Below are positions 33,850-46,449 of a stretch of 64,000 bases of DNA, one piece after another (position 1 is the stretch's first letter; the number at the start of each line of letters is the position of its first letter). This stretch comes from Adiantum capillus-veneris (taxonomy: Eukaryota > Streptophyta > Polypodiopsida > Polypodiales > Pteridaceae): assembly GCA_014529385.2 (NCBI GenBank), contig CM043963.1, positions 76,432,912 through 76,496,911 of the forward strand, read 5' to 3'. Position numbers and translations under genes: made by a program. The notes beneath the pieces are model-generated. The model saw nothing but the letters and a program-made list of their open reading frames with translations, was not told the origin of the DNA and did no database searches.

Positions 33850-35196
33850 TTAACACTAGGTTGGTAATGGGACACTTTTATGTCCTGGGACACTTTTATG
33901 TTCTGTTAAGTGACCATTTTCCTTGAATTATGTCAAGAGTTTCAAAATGGATTTTGAGGTGCTATCTGTCTAGAAAATTGTCTCATAAGCTGAAAAAAAC
34001 TTGACATTTTTTTGGAATATCAATTCCATCTTTAACCTTGTCCTTGCACAACATTTCACAACCTAAACTGTGTGAAAAAACGGGTCCTGTTTTTGGCTTT
34101 TTTCAACTTTTTACAACTATACCACTCTAGAATTCATGTTTGTGAGGTCTATAATGCTAGAGAACTATCTTTAGTAGTCCTCAACATGTCCTGATGCTTC
34201 TAGGGAGAAATAAATGTTAAAGTTGTAAGTTATGACCAAATTACAAAAATTGTCAAATCCTGTTTTTTAGCCAATTTTAGCTCTTCTATGATTTTTTTGG
34301 TGGCTTTCATGATATCCAAATGCAGTTTTGATTTTCTATGTCGCATATTGTAACATAAAGCTAATATTCCTTGAGTTTTGGGGCACCTAATACCCTATTT
34401 TGCATAGTAGACAATGATGGTTGATTTTTTCAATTATAGAAGAAAACGAAACATTCTAGTATATCAAGTATAGCTTTTTCAATATTGTTAGTTTCTTGTG
34501 ACAACTACATGCATTTTGTAGGTAGTAACCATATCTAGTCATAAGGATCAAATTTGGCTAGATATTGAATAGTTTCTATGGGATTCTACAACTCATAATG
34601 TTGAACCCAGGTTTTTCATGTTTGCTGTATTTAGCACTTCATCTTTGTCCCCAAGATTCCCCTTGGTAAGAGATGTATTATTTTTTTGACATGCTCCATG
34701 GCTCCTTATGAACCTAAAGGACACTAGGGAACTAAGAAAACATGCATATATTATTTTTATTGAGCGTGGCTATAGAAACTTTGATGATAGGTTTGCAAAA
34801 TGGTAAAAATTCAACTTTTTTGTACCTATTTCTTTTGGAAAAACAAAAAATAGTGAGTGAGAAGCAATCATATGTTCTGATCACCAACCCATTGAAGTTA
34901 ACTAGGGAATTTATCTCAAGTCCTACAAAAATCCCTAATCTTATTTTTATGCAACAAAACGTAAGAAATGACTGTTTTGATGAAAATGTAGTGGTCCATC
35001 AACTTTGGAGGCTTGGTGTGACCAAAAGATGAGAAATTTTACAAGTTTCTTATTTTTTCCATGTGTAGTAGGCCTTGAACTATAACCTCATGAAAGGATT
35101 TTACAAAATGAGTGGATCTACTATGGTTTTGGAGGTTTTTTTCAAAACCCTGAAAGGACACTTTTATGTCCTGTTAGGTTACCAACCTAGTGTTAA
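33850..35196. mobile_element. Inverted-repeat DNA element, about 1.34 kb, no ORF
   Basis: Left end CACTAGGTTGGTAA (33854), right end TTACCAACCTAGTG (to 35192), perfect 14-bp inverted repeats, each flanked by TTAA. Next inward, GGACACTTTTATGTCC appears at both ends (twice on the left). No transposase. The CACTA start would suggest the CACTA group, but a TTAA flank suggests another class; 3-bp duplications TAA or TTA would also fit partly. Confidence 0.7.
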
Positions 35197-35227
35197 TTAA
35201 TACAAGGAAGGTTTATGTGCATCATTT

Positions 35228-36360
35228 TAGGTTTAAGCTTTAATGGTAACCTTGGAATTAGGGTTAAGTATTAATAGTAGTTATGCATCACTAAAATATG
35301 CTTCAAAGGTAGATTTTCACTCGTAAGCTAAGCTTTAATGGTAACTTTGCACTTAGATGTAAGCTTTAGTGATTACCTTGCATTTTTAGGTTTTAAGCTT
35401 TAATGGAAAACTTGCAATTAGGGTAAAGTGATAAGAGTATCTACACATCATAAAGTTAAGCTTCAAAGGTAGATTTGCACTCGTAAGCTAAGCTTGAATG
35501 GTAACTTTGTACTTAGATGTAAGCTTTAGTGATTACCTTGCATTTTTAGGTTTTAAGCTTTAATGGAAACCTTGCAATTAGGGTTAAGTGATAAGAGTAT
35601 CTACACATCATAAAGTTAATCTTCAAAGGTAGATTTGCACTCGTAAGCTAAGCTTTAATGGTAACTTTGCACTTAGATGTAATCTTTAGTGATTACCTTG
35701 CATTTTTAGGTTTTAAGCTTTAATGGAGACCTTGCAATTAGGGTTAAGTGATAAGAGTATCTACGCATCATAAAGTTAAGCTTCAAAGGTAGATTTTCTC
35801 TCGTAAGCTAAGCTTTAATGGTAACTTTGCACTTAGATGTGAACTTTAGTGATTACCTTGCATTTTTAGGTTTTAAGCTTTAATGGAGACCTTGCAATTA
35901 GGGTTAAGTGATAAGAGTATCTACGCATCATAAAGTTAAGCTTCAAAGGTATATTTTCTCTCGTAAGCTAAGCTTTAATGGTAACTTTGCACTTAGATGT
36001 GAACTTTAGTGATTACCTTGCATTTTTAGGTTTAAGCTTTAATGGAAACCTTGCAATTAGGGTTAAGTGATAAGAGTATCTATGCATCATAAAGTTAAGC
36101 TTCAAATTTAGATTTGCACTCATAAGCTAAGCTTTAATGGTAACTTTTCACTTAGATGTAAGCTGTAGTGGTTACCTTGCATTTTTAGGTTTTAAGCTTC
36201 AATGGAAACCTTGCAATTAGGGTTAAGTGATAAGAGTATCTACGTATCATAAAGTTAAGCTTCAAAGGTAGATTTGCTCTCATAAGCTAAGCTTTAATTG
36301 TAACTTTGCACTTAGATGTAAACTTTAGTGACTACCTTGTATTTTAGGTTTAAGCTTTTA
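35228..36360. repeat. 160-bp tandem array, about 7 copies
   Basis: TTTTAAGCTTTAATGG recurs at 35391, 35551, 35711, 35871, 36031, 36190 and (degraded) 36347, steps of 160, 160, 160, 160, 159 and 157 bp. Each unit contains two related AAGCTTTAATGGTAAC sub-blocks, so it may have grown from a shorter duplication. Outer copies are more diverged. Confidence 0.9.
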
Positions 36361-38200
36361 TGAAAAGCTCGAAAACTCATAAATTATAGGATGACCTTCT
36401 AGCTTCCTAAAATGGAAAGCTAGGTACCATAAGAAAAGAGTAGTTGTCTAATCTCGATAGAAGTAGTTCAATTTTTGGTATTGAAGAGTATTTCTAAAGT
36501 TTTCAATTTCAAGTTTGTTTGCAAATACGGGATGGAGGAGATAGGGGATAACTTCGCGGAATTGATCTACGTGTTGTTTGAGTCGAAACTCTACAAGCTT
36601 CCATGGAGAGGCCCCATGGATGGCAAAAACCTGGGAATCGTACAAAACGGGGTTTGAACTTAAAAACGTTGGCATTTCCAAAGAGACATCAACCATCAAA
36701 TGCCTATGGCAAAAACTCGCTTGTATTTTCTAAATAAATTTGGCTGGTAGATAATTAATGAAAGTAGGAATTAAGGTTGATAAATGAATGATCCTGGAAG
36801 TTACCAAATAGGAGTTTAAAAAAAGGAATCTCGAGAGGTGATAGGGATAGCCCATTGCAAAACATAGATTTAACTAGGAGTTTTGAAGATTGTCTGGAAA
36901 TGACCGGGAACCAAGATGGATCTTCTTGGGGTCAATCTGATTGAAAGGTCGGCCCATTGAGAGGATTCTCTTGGGGAACTTGTATGAGATTGACCCTTTT
37001 CGGCTAGGGCAATGTAACTGGAAAGTTGTTATACCTAGGTCATTCATGCCCGAGGGGTAAGGGATGAATGGGTTTGTTTTATTTTTGCCCGGCCAAGTGA
37101 AGTACCTGCGGTATCTTATTGGAAATCGGCCATAATCCGGGTATGGCCTGATGCCAATAGTTTTCTGAGAAGGTTATTCTCAGGGAGGATGGTGTGAATT
37201 TAATTAAGGAAATTTGTTCGACTTGTTTGCTTAAAAAGGAACTGGAAAGGCTAGGAATATAGGGGCTATCATGTGCATTTGTCACCAGATGGTGCTATAC
37301 CTCTTGAAATAAAATGCTTAGGAAGGAATGATTAAATTACTTAATGAGCCTTTCCCAAACACTTAATTCTGGGAATATTATGAAGGTGTTGCCATTTTGA
37401 TGGCTTGCAACCGATTATCTTGGCCTGAATGGGGAGGCAAGATGAATTGGTTGAAACTAAATGTGTTGCATGATTAGTAATAAAACTAGTTACAAGCTAA
37501 TTATAGCAAATAAAGGAAATAAAATGAATTAAAAGTTTCTAAATAAAGATCTGGTGGGAACAACCAGATGAATTTCCCTGAACGAGGGTATGCAACAGAT
37601 TGCATGCTGCTTGTTGTTTGATGATGTCTGATAGACTGCTGTCTTCCTAATTTCGTAGTAGTTAAGTACTACCTCGAGAAGGGATTTTCATGAAATGGTT
37701 TGGTGGGTGGGCCGATCCGGAGGGTCAGATGGCCGGATGTTGATTTAAAAATTTTATGTTAAACGCTAGGACTACGTGGGATTAAAAAATGGGTAATCGG
37801 GGACGAGCGAGACCAGGTAGGATTGCAAGATCCCTCTTCTTAGGGGAAAGTGATAATTGCCGTGCCTGCTTGTCAGAAAAAAGGGGTTATCGTCATGAAC
37901 CAAGGGAGAACAAGAAAGCAAGAGAAGATCCTCAAGTTAAAGATCAAGAGAATCAAGACTAAGGACCACGATTTTGGGTGCGGAAATCTATCAAGGACAG
38001 ATTGATTATGAGAAGGGGATAGAATCATTGACTGAAGGGATGTACCCCCTTGGGTTGGCATTCAAGATAGGCCGGAGTCTTGTCTGAATGTCGGTCCCAA
38101 GTGGGAGGGATACCTGCAGATAGATCTACGTCACTCCCTGGAACGGTCTGGAGGACTGAGGGAGGTGAGTAGGGTTGAGTCTGGGTATGGCCCTCACAAG

Positions 38201-38218
38201 TGGTATCAAAGCCAGGTT
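38201..38218 (+). promoter_or_regulatory. Element F: primer binding site, initiator-Met type
   Basis: TGGTATCAAAGCCAGGTT, one visible difference from the common TGGTATCAGAGCCAGGTT, two bases after CTCACA. Confidence 0.85.
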
Positions 38219-38359
38219 TTGAATCTTAGATCTTGGAATCTAGAATTTTGGATTTAAGATTAATGCATGAGAGAAAAACTACTCAGTCTAGCACCCAAAT
38301 TTAATTATATTACAAAATGAAGTCTTGATGTTCCAATAAATTATTCAAAAATTTTCAAG

Positions 38360-38563
38360 ATGGCTGGGGATCTGTCAGAAGAAATTCAACGGATTATTGA
38401 GAGGATGGAAATTGCGATGCTAGAGCGAAGGCTCGCTATGCTGGAACATTTTAGGAAGCTCATAAATGAGAGATTTATGAAGGTTGGAATTTATCAGGAT
38501 TGGAAGATTACATGGAATGGCAAGGATGGCATTTTTGTTTACATCAATATAATGAAAGACTGA
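38360..38563 (+). pseudogene. Element F: gag start fragment
   Basis: ATG 160 bp downstream of the primer site opens a 67-codon frame with a helical, charged start (MAGDLSEEIQRIIERMEIAM). Position and composition fit the N-terminus of a chromovirus gag, but there is no diagnostic motif. The frame stops at 38561. Confidence 0.5.
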
Positions 38564-40259
38564 GTCCTTATCCACCACTGAATTGAAGAAGTCTTGTTGA
38601 GCGCAAGAGATGTAGATTTTCCAAGTTTTCTATTGTTAGGACTTCATGAGAATTCAATATTACTGTAAATCGTACCAAGATAATCTTGAGATAGAAGGAT
38701 TTTTTTTTATCAAAGTGAAGAATTGGATTGCCAAAATTGCAAGTCCTAAGAAAGAATCTTAAGAGTGCAAGTGATGACCAAGTGTTTTTTTTTAAGTCCG
38801 ACCAAAAGAAATCCCTTAAAGATGGGAAAGTGCAAGAGATAACCTCACAAATTCTGCGGATCATTCAAAGACTTGAGAAGAATAAGAAAGCAAACTTATG
38901 AGTTAGCCAAGGACTTTAAAGTGGGAATCTTTACCCAAGACTACTGTAGACGAAAGACCATTTGTAGAAATTAAAAGTACACCGTAAAGAGAAGTCATTA
39001 AAAACTCATGGGCAATTGAAGAAGAGAGACTGACATTTGAAGAAAAGGAAATACTGACAATACTCAATTTTTTCAAAAAGGGTTATTTCTTTAATTAAAG
39101 CCAAGAATTATTGCAAGGGAGGCAAGAAGTAATTACATAGAGACGCAAGAAAGTTTACAACTCATGAAGATCCTCTAATATATGGTCACATAACCAAGTA
39201 TCGCAAGTGCCACACATGTTAGGACGCTCACTCTCTAGAATGGTTCTACGAGAAACAACTTGAGCAATTTCTCGGGTATGAGCTGAGAAAAGAAAAGGAC
39301 CTCTAAGAGGAAGACTCCAGATGGTATCGAGGCAAATCTTGGAATGGGGGATAAACTGCACAAGCAAGAACAACCTTGTGGAGAACCCAAGATCTCATGT
39401 CCTTTTGACGCAGTAGTATCGAGGGCCAAGTCCCAGAGCCTCCGTAGCCATAGCAAGTTGGGTATTGTTGCGGAAATGGTCTCTACCCCAGAGATTCACT
39501 CTTGTGAGATGGCGACATCTCACTCTTGTGAGATGTCGCCATTTCTTCCATATCGGCTGGCCGACACAAGAATTTGGATGAGGAAAGAGGAGATCTTTGT
39601 ATCGCTCTAAGAAGTGTCTTTTAACTGCCTCATCTGCACTCTGCAAGTGAGAGATGCATACAGGAAGAACCAAGTCTTCTTGCCAAGACGCCATCAGATA
39701 AGACAATGGCTAAGTTACAAGAGAGTGAAGATTGGAAAAATAAGAGGATAACAAGTGTGATAAAGAAGGGATTACCAATAGCTTATAAAGAAAAAGTAGC
39801 GTATGGAAGAATCCACAAACACGAGGACTTATTCAAGAAGATAGCTTATTAAGAAAGATTTCCCACAACTCCAATATTATATTAGCAAATTTTTGGGATG
39901 AAGAAGTGTAAGAGAGAAGTCAAGTTGAAAGCGTTAACAAGAAATTAAGTCGCAAGACGTATCCAAGAAGCTTCATCAATTATGTATTTTATTCAAGTTG
40001 AGGACAACACTTTCTTTTTTTTTTGGGAGAGATGCTGCCTTCAATAGTCTCAAAGACCTCTTCACCAACAGTCATGTCTTCATCAACCCTGACTAATTTC
40101 ACTCCTTAGCTCTTCTTTACCCAAGAGAGTTCGACAAGAAATTCAGGTAGACCCCTATTTTAGACCTCTTCTGCAAGAGATTCAAGCTCAGAACCCGAGG
40201 GAACACTTAACTGACTATACCTTAGCAGATGGTCTTCTTTACTACTTGGAAAGCTTCAA
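38564..40259 (+). other. Element F: degraded gag/pol interior
   Basis: No recognisable protease, RT or RNase H. A perfect 15-bp stem with a 4-base loop (ATGGCGACATCTCAC / GTGAGATGTCGCCAT, 39509-39542) is present. Strongly rearranged or deleted. Confidence 0.4.
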
Positions 40260-41040
40260 CCCCTAGATATTCCTCAGATGAAGTGGGAATGTCTGAGTAT
40301 GGACTTTGTTACAAGTCTTCCAAAGATAACGGGAAACTATGATTCTATTTTTGGCATAGTACATAAGCTCTCTAAGGTGGCTCATCTAATTCCATTCAAG
40401 CAGACAACCACCGCCATCGACATAGCCCAAGTATTTGTCAAAGAGATCGTAAGATTACATGGAATCCCTGCAAGCATCATCAGTGATTGGGATGCCAAAT
40501 TTACTTCTAAATATTGGCAATCCATGTTTTGATCTCTGGGTACCCAACTGAATCTCAGCTCAGCTTATGATCTGGAGACTGATGGTCAAACTAAGCGAGG
40601 GAATCAAGTCATTGAAGATATGCTTCGAGCATACTGCAACCAACAGCCCCAGCAATGGATCAAGTTTCTTCCCCTATTTGAGTTTGCTTATAACTCTTCT
40701 CACCATCGCAGCCTCGGAATGTCACCCTTTAAAGCCTTGTATGGTCAGTAATATTTAGTCCCTCTTCGATTAGCCGACCCAGCTCTTCATGTTCCTGCCG
40801 CTAAGTCTACCCGAGAAGAGATAGATCACAAACTTCTAGTCATTAGAGACAACCTGAAGAGAGCTAGTGATAGGCAGAAGAGCTACGCTGATCTTCACCG
40901 CTCCACTAGAAGATTTAGCAAAGACGAATAAGTTCTCCTCAGAGTCAAACCCAAACGCAGCTCCTTAAAGCTAGGGAAATTCCGTAAGCTTGCATTCAAA
41001 TATTGTGGACCTTTTGGAATCAAACCAATATCTCCCTTTT
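40260..41040 (+). pseudogene. Element F: integrase remnant
   Basis: Typical chromovirus integrase core: KWECLSMDFVTSLP with the first Asp (about 40300), HGIPASIISDWDAKF with the second (about 40490), a stop at 40530-40532, then ETDGQTKRGNQV where the catalytic Glu is Lys (one G-to-A step). It continues QWIKFLPLFEFAYN...SPFKALYGQ, a stop near 40750, DRQKSYAD and a KLGKFRKLAFKYCGPF end. The module upstream of 40260 is missing. Different from the integrases of A, D and G, so it belongs to another lineage. From 41041 to 41240 nothing is recognised. Confidence 0.85.
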
Positions 41041-41240
41041 GTCCAAACCCTTGATCATATTTTTGGTGGGTTCTTCGGGAAAACTTATAATTATTCTTCA
41101 AGATATCGATGGCACTTTGATGGGTTTTTTTTTTTGGGAAGTCTAGGGTGTTTTGCAAGTCTAATTGTTATGATACATGGAATATCTGATTACCAATTGA
41201 AAGATAAGCTATAGACATAAGAGAATAAGGATGGAGGAAT

Positions 41241-42155
41241 AGATCTGTAGCTATATATGAAAGCCTTGACTCTTCTCGAGGCTCTCCAAGGCCAATTCAC
41301 TTGGCGTTCTCTGGCCCTTCATAGGATTTCCCTGGTTCTTTTGGTTGTTGCAAGGGTTGCTCAACAATGATCCATTGATCTTGCAAAGGGGATTATTCAT
41401 CATGGGATGAAACACTGATTGCTCTTGGTTTGTCACTATCCGACTTCATCTCAGTGGTCCGAACTTCTTTTAGAGTCCGTTTCAGGTCTTTGTATTTTGC
41501 TTTATGTTCGATTTTTGTCATCGGAGGTTCTTTTTCTTTGGTCTTATCAGACTTGTGCGACTTTTGTTTTGTTGCTCTGAATGTTTCATGTCTGGATATC
41601 TTCCCATTATCTTGTCTTTGATGCAGTCCGTTGCATCTAATTTCATTAAGAATTGAGTTTTGTTTTCCATTACAGGTTTTCATGTTTTTCTTTTCAGGTT
41701 ATTGTCTCATTTCCTACGATACCTTTGTTGGCATCTTCGATGCTGGTTTGGAAAATCGAAAAACATTTATTCTCCTCCCCTAAGCAGAAGTTTTTCCCTT
41801 ACGTGCTCTTTTTTAGAGTCTGATTCCTCCGTTGTAATTGTTTCTTTCTCCAACTCATCAGTGGCATCATAGTAGTGATCAGAGAAGACATGTTGCTCCT
41901 TGACCATTTCAATAAATACCATCTAGATTAAGCCCTCCTTGTCACAAAAGTGTGTAGGTGTAGATTCATTAACACACACATCCATAGTAGCCAAAATTTG
42001 AGTCCACTCAAAAGGCTCAAACAAATGTTCAAGGACTGATTCAGGTATGTAATCAACATCATTCACTTCTTTTTCTAGAACGCAATCTTCTCTTTGTAAA
42101 TTGTAAATTGCCCAATTCAGAATCCCCACACATCCAAATTGGAGTGTCTTTGTGT
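41241..42155 (-). pseudogene. Element E: PR-RT connector
   Basis: Minus strand. PIWMCGDSELG (42130), DVDYIPESVLEHLFEPFEWTQILATMDVC (42060-41990) and FCDKEG correspond to WMCRASHYG, DKDYIPEPF and WEHILATLDVC...FCDKDG of A. Further on, KIEHKAKYKDLKRTLKEVRT (41520) matches KMERKKKYQELKWSLREVWT, and SYEGPENAK / YIATDL (41300-41245) match SYDGPENAK / YIATDL. It is cut at 41241 beside element F and at 42160 by element G. Stops and shifts are present. Confidence 0.8.
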
Positions 42156-42160
42156 ATCCA
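42156..42160. repeat. Target duplication ATCCA, left of G
   Basis: Same five bases as 55866-55870. E's coding sequence (ending in a Trp codon) is continuous if G and one copy are removed. Confidence 0.95.
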
Positions 42161-42733
42161 TGTTAACCCTCATGGCTCACAGACACCCCATCACCTACGA
42201 CGGACGTGTATTATGTATTTGGTAGAGTCAGGTACCGGGCTTGTCGGACCAATAGGAAAAGGGTAAGAGTGATCGCCGATGAGAGGCCCACTCTAACTGG
42301 GACATTCAAGGGATTAGCTGGCTAAGCATGGGCGCCCAAGTGTGAATGGGGTGAGATCATATAAAAGCCAACTAAACCTAAAATTCACTCATTCTCTCAT
42401 TTGTGCAATAGAAGAGTGCTCTTGCTCCATCTCCATCTCCATCTTCTTCTTCTTCACCTCCTTGTGTGTGTGTGTGTATGTGAGAGAGAGAGAGAGTGCG
42501 ATCGAGCATTGCGGTGGCACGACGGCGGTGAAGTGGTTGAGCGCGACGTAGCGGCGTCTCCTTCTTCTTCGCGGCGAGGAATCCTCCATGACAGGAGCAT
42601 AGAGCGGTGAGTGACACACCATTGCCCTCTTTTGAGCTTACTAGTTAAGCTAGCTGTGTGCTTGGAGCCGTCTGTGGCTCGCACACAGTGTTAGGCAAGT
42701 CCCTTGCTTCGATAGTGCAGTAAGGAGCGCACA
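42161..42733 (+). repeat. Element G: 5' LTR
   Basis: TGTTAACC ... GCGCACA. A TATA box (ATATAAAAGCC) lies near 42360, then a CT-rich and (GT)n stretch. The 3' LTR at 55296 differs by about a dozen substitutions and small indels. Confidence 0.95.
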
Positions 42734-42737
42734 TTTT

Positions 42738-42756
42738 TGGCGCCGCTGCCGGGGAA
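42738..42756 (+). promoter_or_regulatory. Element G: primer binding site, tRNA-Asp type
   Basis: TGGCGCCGCTGCCGGGGAA, four bases after the LTR. This is the tRNA-Asp-type site also used by Athila/Tat-group plant elements, as I know it from that literature. Confidence 0.85.
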
Positions 42757-43788
42757 TCGCCCTGCACTAAGCCCAAGAGGCACTTTGTGCTTCTCCTATG
42801 AGTTGTTTGTAGTAGGAAAGAAGAGGAAGAGCAAGAGGAATGAGTTATTTTTCTGCAAGTTGTTAATTTTTGTATTGTCTGCAAGTTCTGTGATTTCTGC
42901 ATAATGTTGTGTTTTCTGTTTGCACACAGTCTTTGCACAATTAGTAGTCGTTAGCTTGTTCGCAGTGAATGAATAAGTAGGAAGGCAGTTAGCAATTTCT
43001 GTTTGCACACAGTCTGTACACAGTTTTCTGTCAAGGTTTTCCTGCACACAGTCTTTGCACAGTAAGGTAGTGAAAGAGGAAGTAGGTGGACAGTTAGCCC
43101 ACTGTCAGTAAGCAGTTAACAGAGTGGTTAACAGATTAGTTAGTGGTTAGCAGCACTGTTAGTAAGTAGATAAGGTAGTGAGCTGTCTGTGAGCTGTTGA
43201 CAGAGAGGTTAGGTAGGTGTTGACAGTGTGTGTGGCCAAGAAAGGGTCACCTAAACCGCGTGCGGTCGTCGCCTAAAAAATAAAAAATAAAAAAAAACCA
43301 AAAATATTTAAGCGTGAGTGATGGGGGGCTACACTAAAATTTTGATCGGGATCGGGATCATTTGCCCAAGCCCAGGCCCAGGCCTCAGTCCTCAGTCTTA
43401 TGATATATACTAGACTCACTCTTATATATATACCCTACCCCCTCAAGAGCGACTGAGAGCATGTGGGGCAAGTCCTCCACTCTCCTTCCTTCTCTTCCCA
43501 CTTGCACCCTTAGACTTTCTAATTTGGGCCTAGTTCCCTACTAGAAATTGACAGTTTTAGGGATTCCGAGGGCATAAAGTGACCAAACGGAGGGCTGTAA
43601 AGCACGGCACGTCCCTTTGACCGCGACGCTCGTTTTGAGCTATCATACGTTCTATTCTATAGCTGGGTCAGAAAAAAAGGACCAAAAAATCAACAAAAAA
43701 AAAAAGACTTGGGTTGCAAAACACCCAAAAATACTAGGTGAGCAGCCTTCACGGGCACTCACTGACACTTCTAGGGGATCCAAGTCAT
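42757..43788 (+). other. Element G: leader with three short repeats
   Basis: Non-coding. GCACACAGTCTTTGCACA-type motifs at 42922-42938, 43004-43021 (variant) and 43043-43061. These could be RNA structure or packaging signals; no evidence beyond recurrence. Ends at the ATG of gag (MNLRSGRVL). Confidence 0.6.
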
Positions 43789-46449
43789 ATGAACCTACGC
43801 TCTGGACGAGTGTTAAAGCACGAGCATATTGGTAGTGCCTCCATTTACGCGGGCACACATTATCCCTCCACCCTAGGTTCTGGACCTTCGGCTGGGACTC
43901 AAGGTAGCGCGACCCAAGATCCTCATATCGCGTCTAGTGATTCTTCCTCTGACTACGAAGTCATGGAGGGGTATCCTACACCAAACCCTGATAGTTCAAG
44001 TCAAGACATGCATGCCATGGGCCCACGGCCCGGGTCCAACGTGTTTAGCCGCTTAAAAGAGACCCTTAGTAGAGTTGCTCGCTCCGAACATGTGGTTACT
44101 GAAATAAATGAAGGGAGTGGGGAAGTAAATTCGTCATTCATGCCTAAAATAGACCCTATGCTTCTTGAGAGTTTGCATGTGAATGTTCCAACCACTGCAC
44201 CTCCCGATCCTTTAGGACTATCTCCCTCTGAGGTTTTACTACCCGATGGTAGGAGTCTTGCCGAAGTCCAAGAGATCGAACGCTATATGAAAGCAACAAG
44301 GGAGAGGGAAATTGAGAACCTACGAAGGCTAGAACAAAGTCGAGCCCTGAAAGCAAAGGCTCCTATGACAACAATCATGCCAGCCGAGCAACCGAGTGCT
44401 CCCAAGGTAGCAGTCACGGAGGGGCAAGCGATGGGGAGCAATAATGCTTCCACTTCGAGGGAAACCTCCACCACGCCAGGCCTAGATGGGATATTCCTAA
44501 ACGAAAATTGGGAGTATGACCTACAAGCAGAAGCTTTAACTTATCGGTACACAGGACACACCTATCATGTGGGTTGGTTAGATGTTCTACAATCCACATC
44601 GGGTGCTACTAGCATAAATGAGCAACAACAGAAAGTCTGTGATGTCCTCCATAGGATTGTCGAATTAGAAAGACAGAACACAAGGATCAACATGCCCTCA
44701 ACAGGCCTAATGAGATTCTTGGATACGAGAAAGGCCAACCAACCAACCCTATCACAAATGGAGACTCCCTGAGTGAGCCCCATTGATCCTCCATATGTTG
44801 TTTCGCCAGGAGCCTCAGTACAATCTGAACCCACAAGTGGCACAGTGCCCCCAACTATACCTACATGTATGTATCAATCATGTGCACCTGTCGTACCTCA
44901 ACCTCATGTAGCTCCTACACCTCTGATTATTCCAAGAGCTTACAATCCACAATGGCATTATCCAAGCTCTTATACAAGTGGAGCCATGCCATTTAATAAT
45001 AACATGCCATATCAGGCACCCCCTATGCCTAGGGCCACGCCTGTAAACTTTGGACCGCCGTCTGGTACACCACCATACGAAATATGGGACCCAAGAGCCG
45101 CGTGTATACAAAGGCCAAGGCCAACTCCCATCTCACATGTGGTTCCAGGAGCACATACACTCATTATACCTACTCAAATAGGAGATTTGGCAGCATTTTC
45201 TCAAACTATCGGTCGCTCTATTGCGGAAAACATGAGTAGTGCACCTGATAGAGAGCCTAGGAGCAAGGCAGTTCAAGTAGCTAAGCTCACACAGAAATTC
45301 AGTGGAGACGGAGATGCTAGAAAGCATATGGAAGTCTTTGAACATGTGTGCGATTTCTTGGAAGAGCACAATGAGCTACATAAGTGTAAGGCTTTGAGTT
45401 TGACCCTAAGCGGAAAGGCTGGAGATTGGTATAGAACCTTAAGAGTAGAAGAGAAAACGATCTACTCTACTCTTAGGAGATTGTTTTTAAAAGAATACAT
45501 ACGAGAGGGAGTACTTTGGGGTGTAGCCTCTCAGCTCCAGAAAGCCCAACGAGAAGAAGGTGAATCCATGAGAGACTTCATTAGTCGCCTAAAGAATTTG
45601 AATTCTTGATGCAATCCAAACGAGCGATTCAACAACAACCAATTGCTCGATAGATTCATTAGGGGACTACAACATGAAAGTATCTATAATGGCCTAGTCA
45701 TTAGAAGTATCACTACTTGGGAAGCAGTCACCATGAATGCAATCCAATTGGAGGATAATTTAATGATTGCAGGAGAAAGAATGTCCGCCGAGCCGAAGTC
45801 TAGTAGCTCGCAAGCGTCAGGGCATGAGCCAATGAAGATAAAGCCAACCGTAAAAGAGCAAACGATATCTGAGATGACTTTGGCAGATCTCACCAAGGCC
45901 ATCCAAGAAATCCTTAGGGGTAATCGTGCTCCCCAAAACACTCATATGTATCCAAGAAGGGAGCAGCAATGGTGCTCAATCTGCTTGGGCCCACATACTA
46001 CGAGTGAATGCCCTACTTTCAGAGTAAAGTTTAACGGGACTTGTAACGCGTGTGGTAGGTACGGCCATCAAGCGAAGGATTGCCTTATGCTTAAACGCAT
46101 CATGAAAAATAGACCGCCTATAGCTTGGGCAGACTAACCTCGAGTTCCTGCATTGATGCCTACCCCACCCATGGAGCAACAATTGCCATTACAGCACATG
46201 GTCCCTAGAACCCAAAATGTGGTCCAAACCACACCATTGCCACCTCCAGTGCTAGGACCGCAACCCCCTCATCCAAGACTTACACCTATGAACCAAATAG
46301 GTTGCGAGTCATCTAGTACTTATGTAGATTGCGAAGAGGACATAGACTCTAGTATCACCTATGGAGTCGACATGCTTGAGGAGTATCCCATGTACTATAT
46401 GGAAGACCATTGGGGACAAATAAAACCGTATATCAAGCTACTGCGCTAG
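43789..46449 (+). pseudogene. Element G: gag with capsid region and two zinc knuckles
   Basis: ATG at 43789 (MNLRSGRVL). An earlier GTG-started frame adds no conserved residues. N-terminal half is Pro/Ser/Thr-rich; the capsid-like region follows (LSLTLSGKAGDWYRTL ... FLKEYI ... FISRLKNLN, about 45390-45605; then LLDRFIRGL and TTWEAVTMNAI). Two zinc knuckles lie at 45971-46083: CSICLGPHTTSEC (CX2CX3HX4C) and CNACGRYGHQAKDC (CX2CX4HX4C). In-frame stops at 44770, 45607, 46135 and 46447. Gag would package the element RNA. The same knuckle spacing seems to recur in element E (60350-60290). Confidence 0.85.

Larger units (their letters stand above)
32557..38198 (+). repeat. Element F: putative very long 5' LTR with internal insertions
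   Basis: Starts TGTCATAAAATCTAATATC, like the LTR start of B at 16960, directly against E's integrase. It ends just before a Met-type primer site at 38201. A TATA box (CCTATATAAACACC) lies near 33510. Inside are a 145-bp tandem duplication, a 1.34-kb inverted-repeat element and a 160-bp tandem array. The rest (36361-38198) shows no gene. The 5.6-kb extent assumes nothing else was inserted; no 3' LTR copy exists in the window to confirm it. Confidence 0.5.

Noticed and set aside
35228-36360. CRISPR-like regular spacing
   Set aside because: The whole 160-bp unit repeats, without short repeats separated by unique spacers; this is a tandem satellite.
42342-42684. Several short ORFs on both strands, recurring at 55485-55816
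   Set aside because: They lie inside the two LTRs of G around GT/GA and CT-rich stretches, and recur only because the LTRs are copies.
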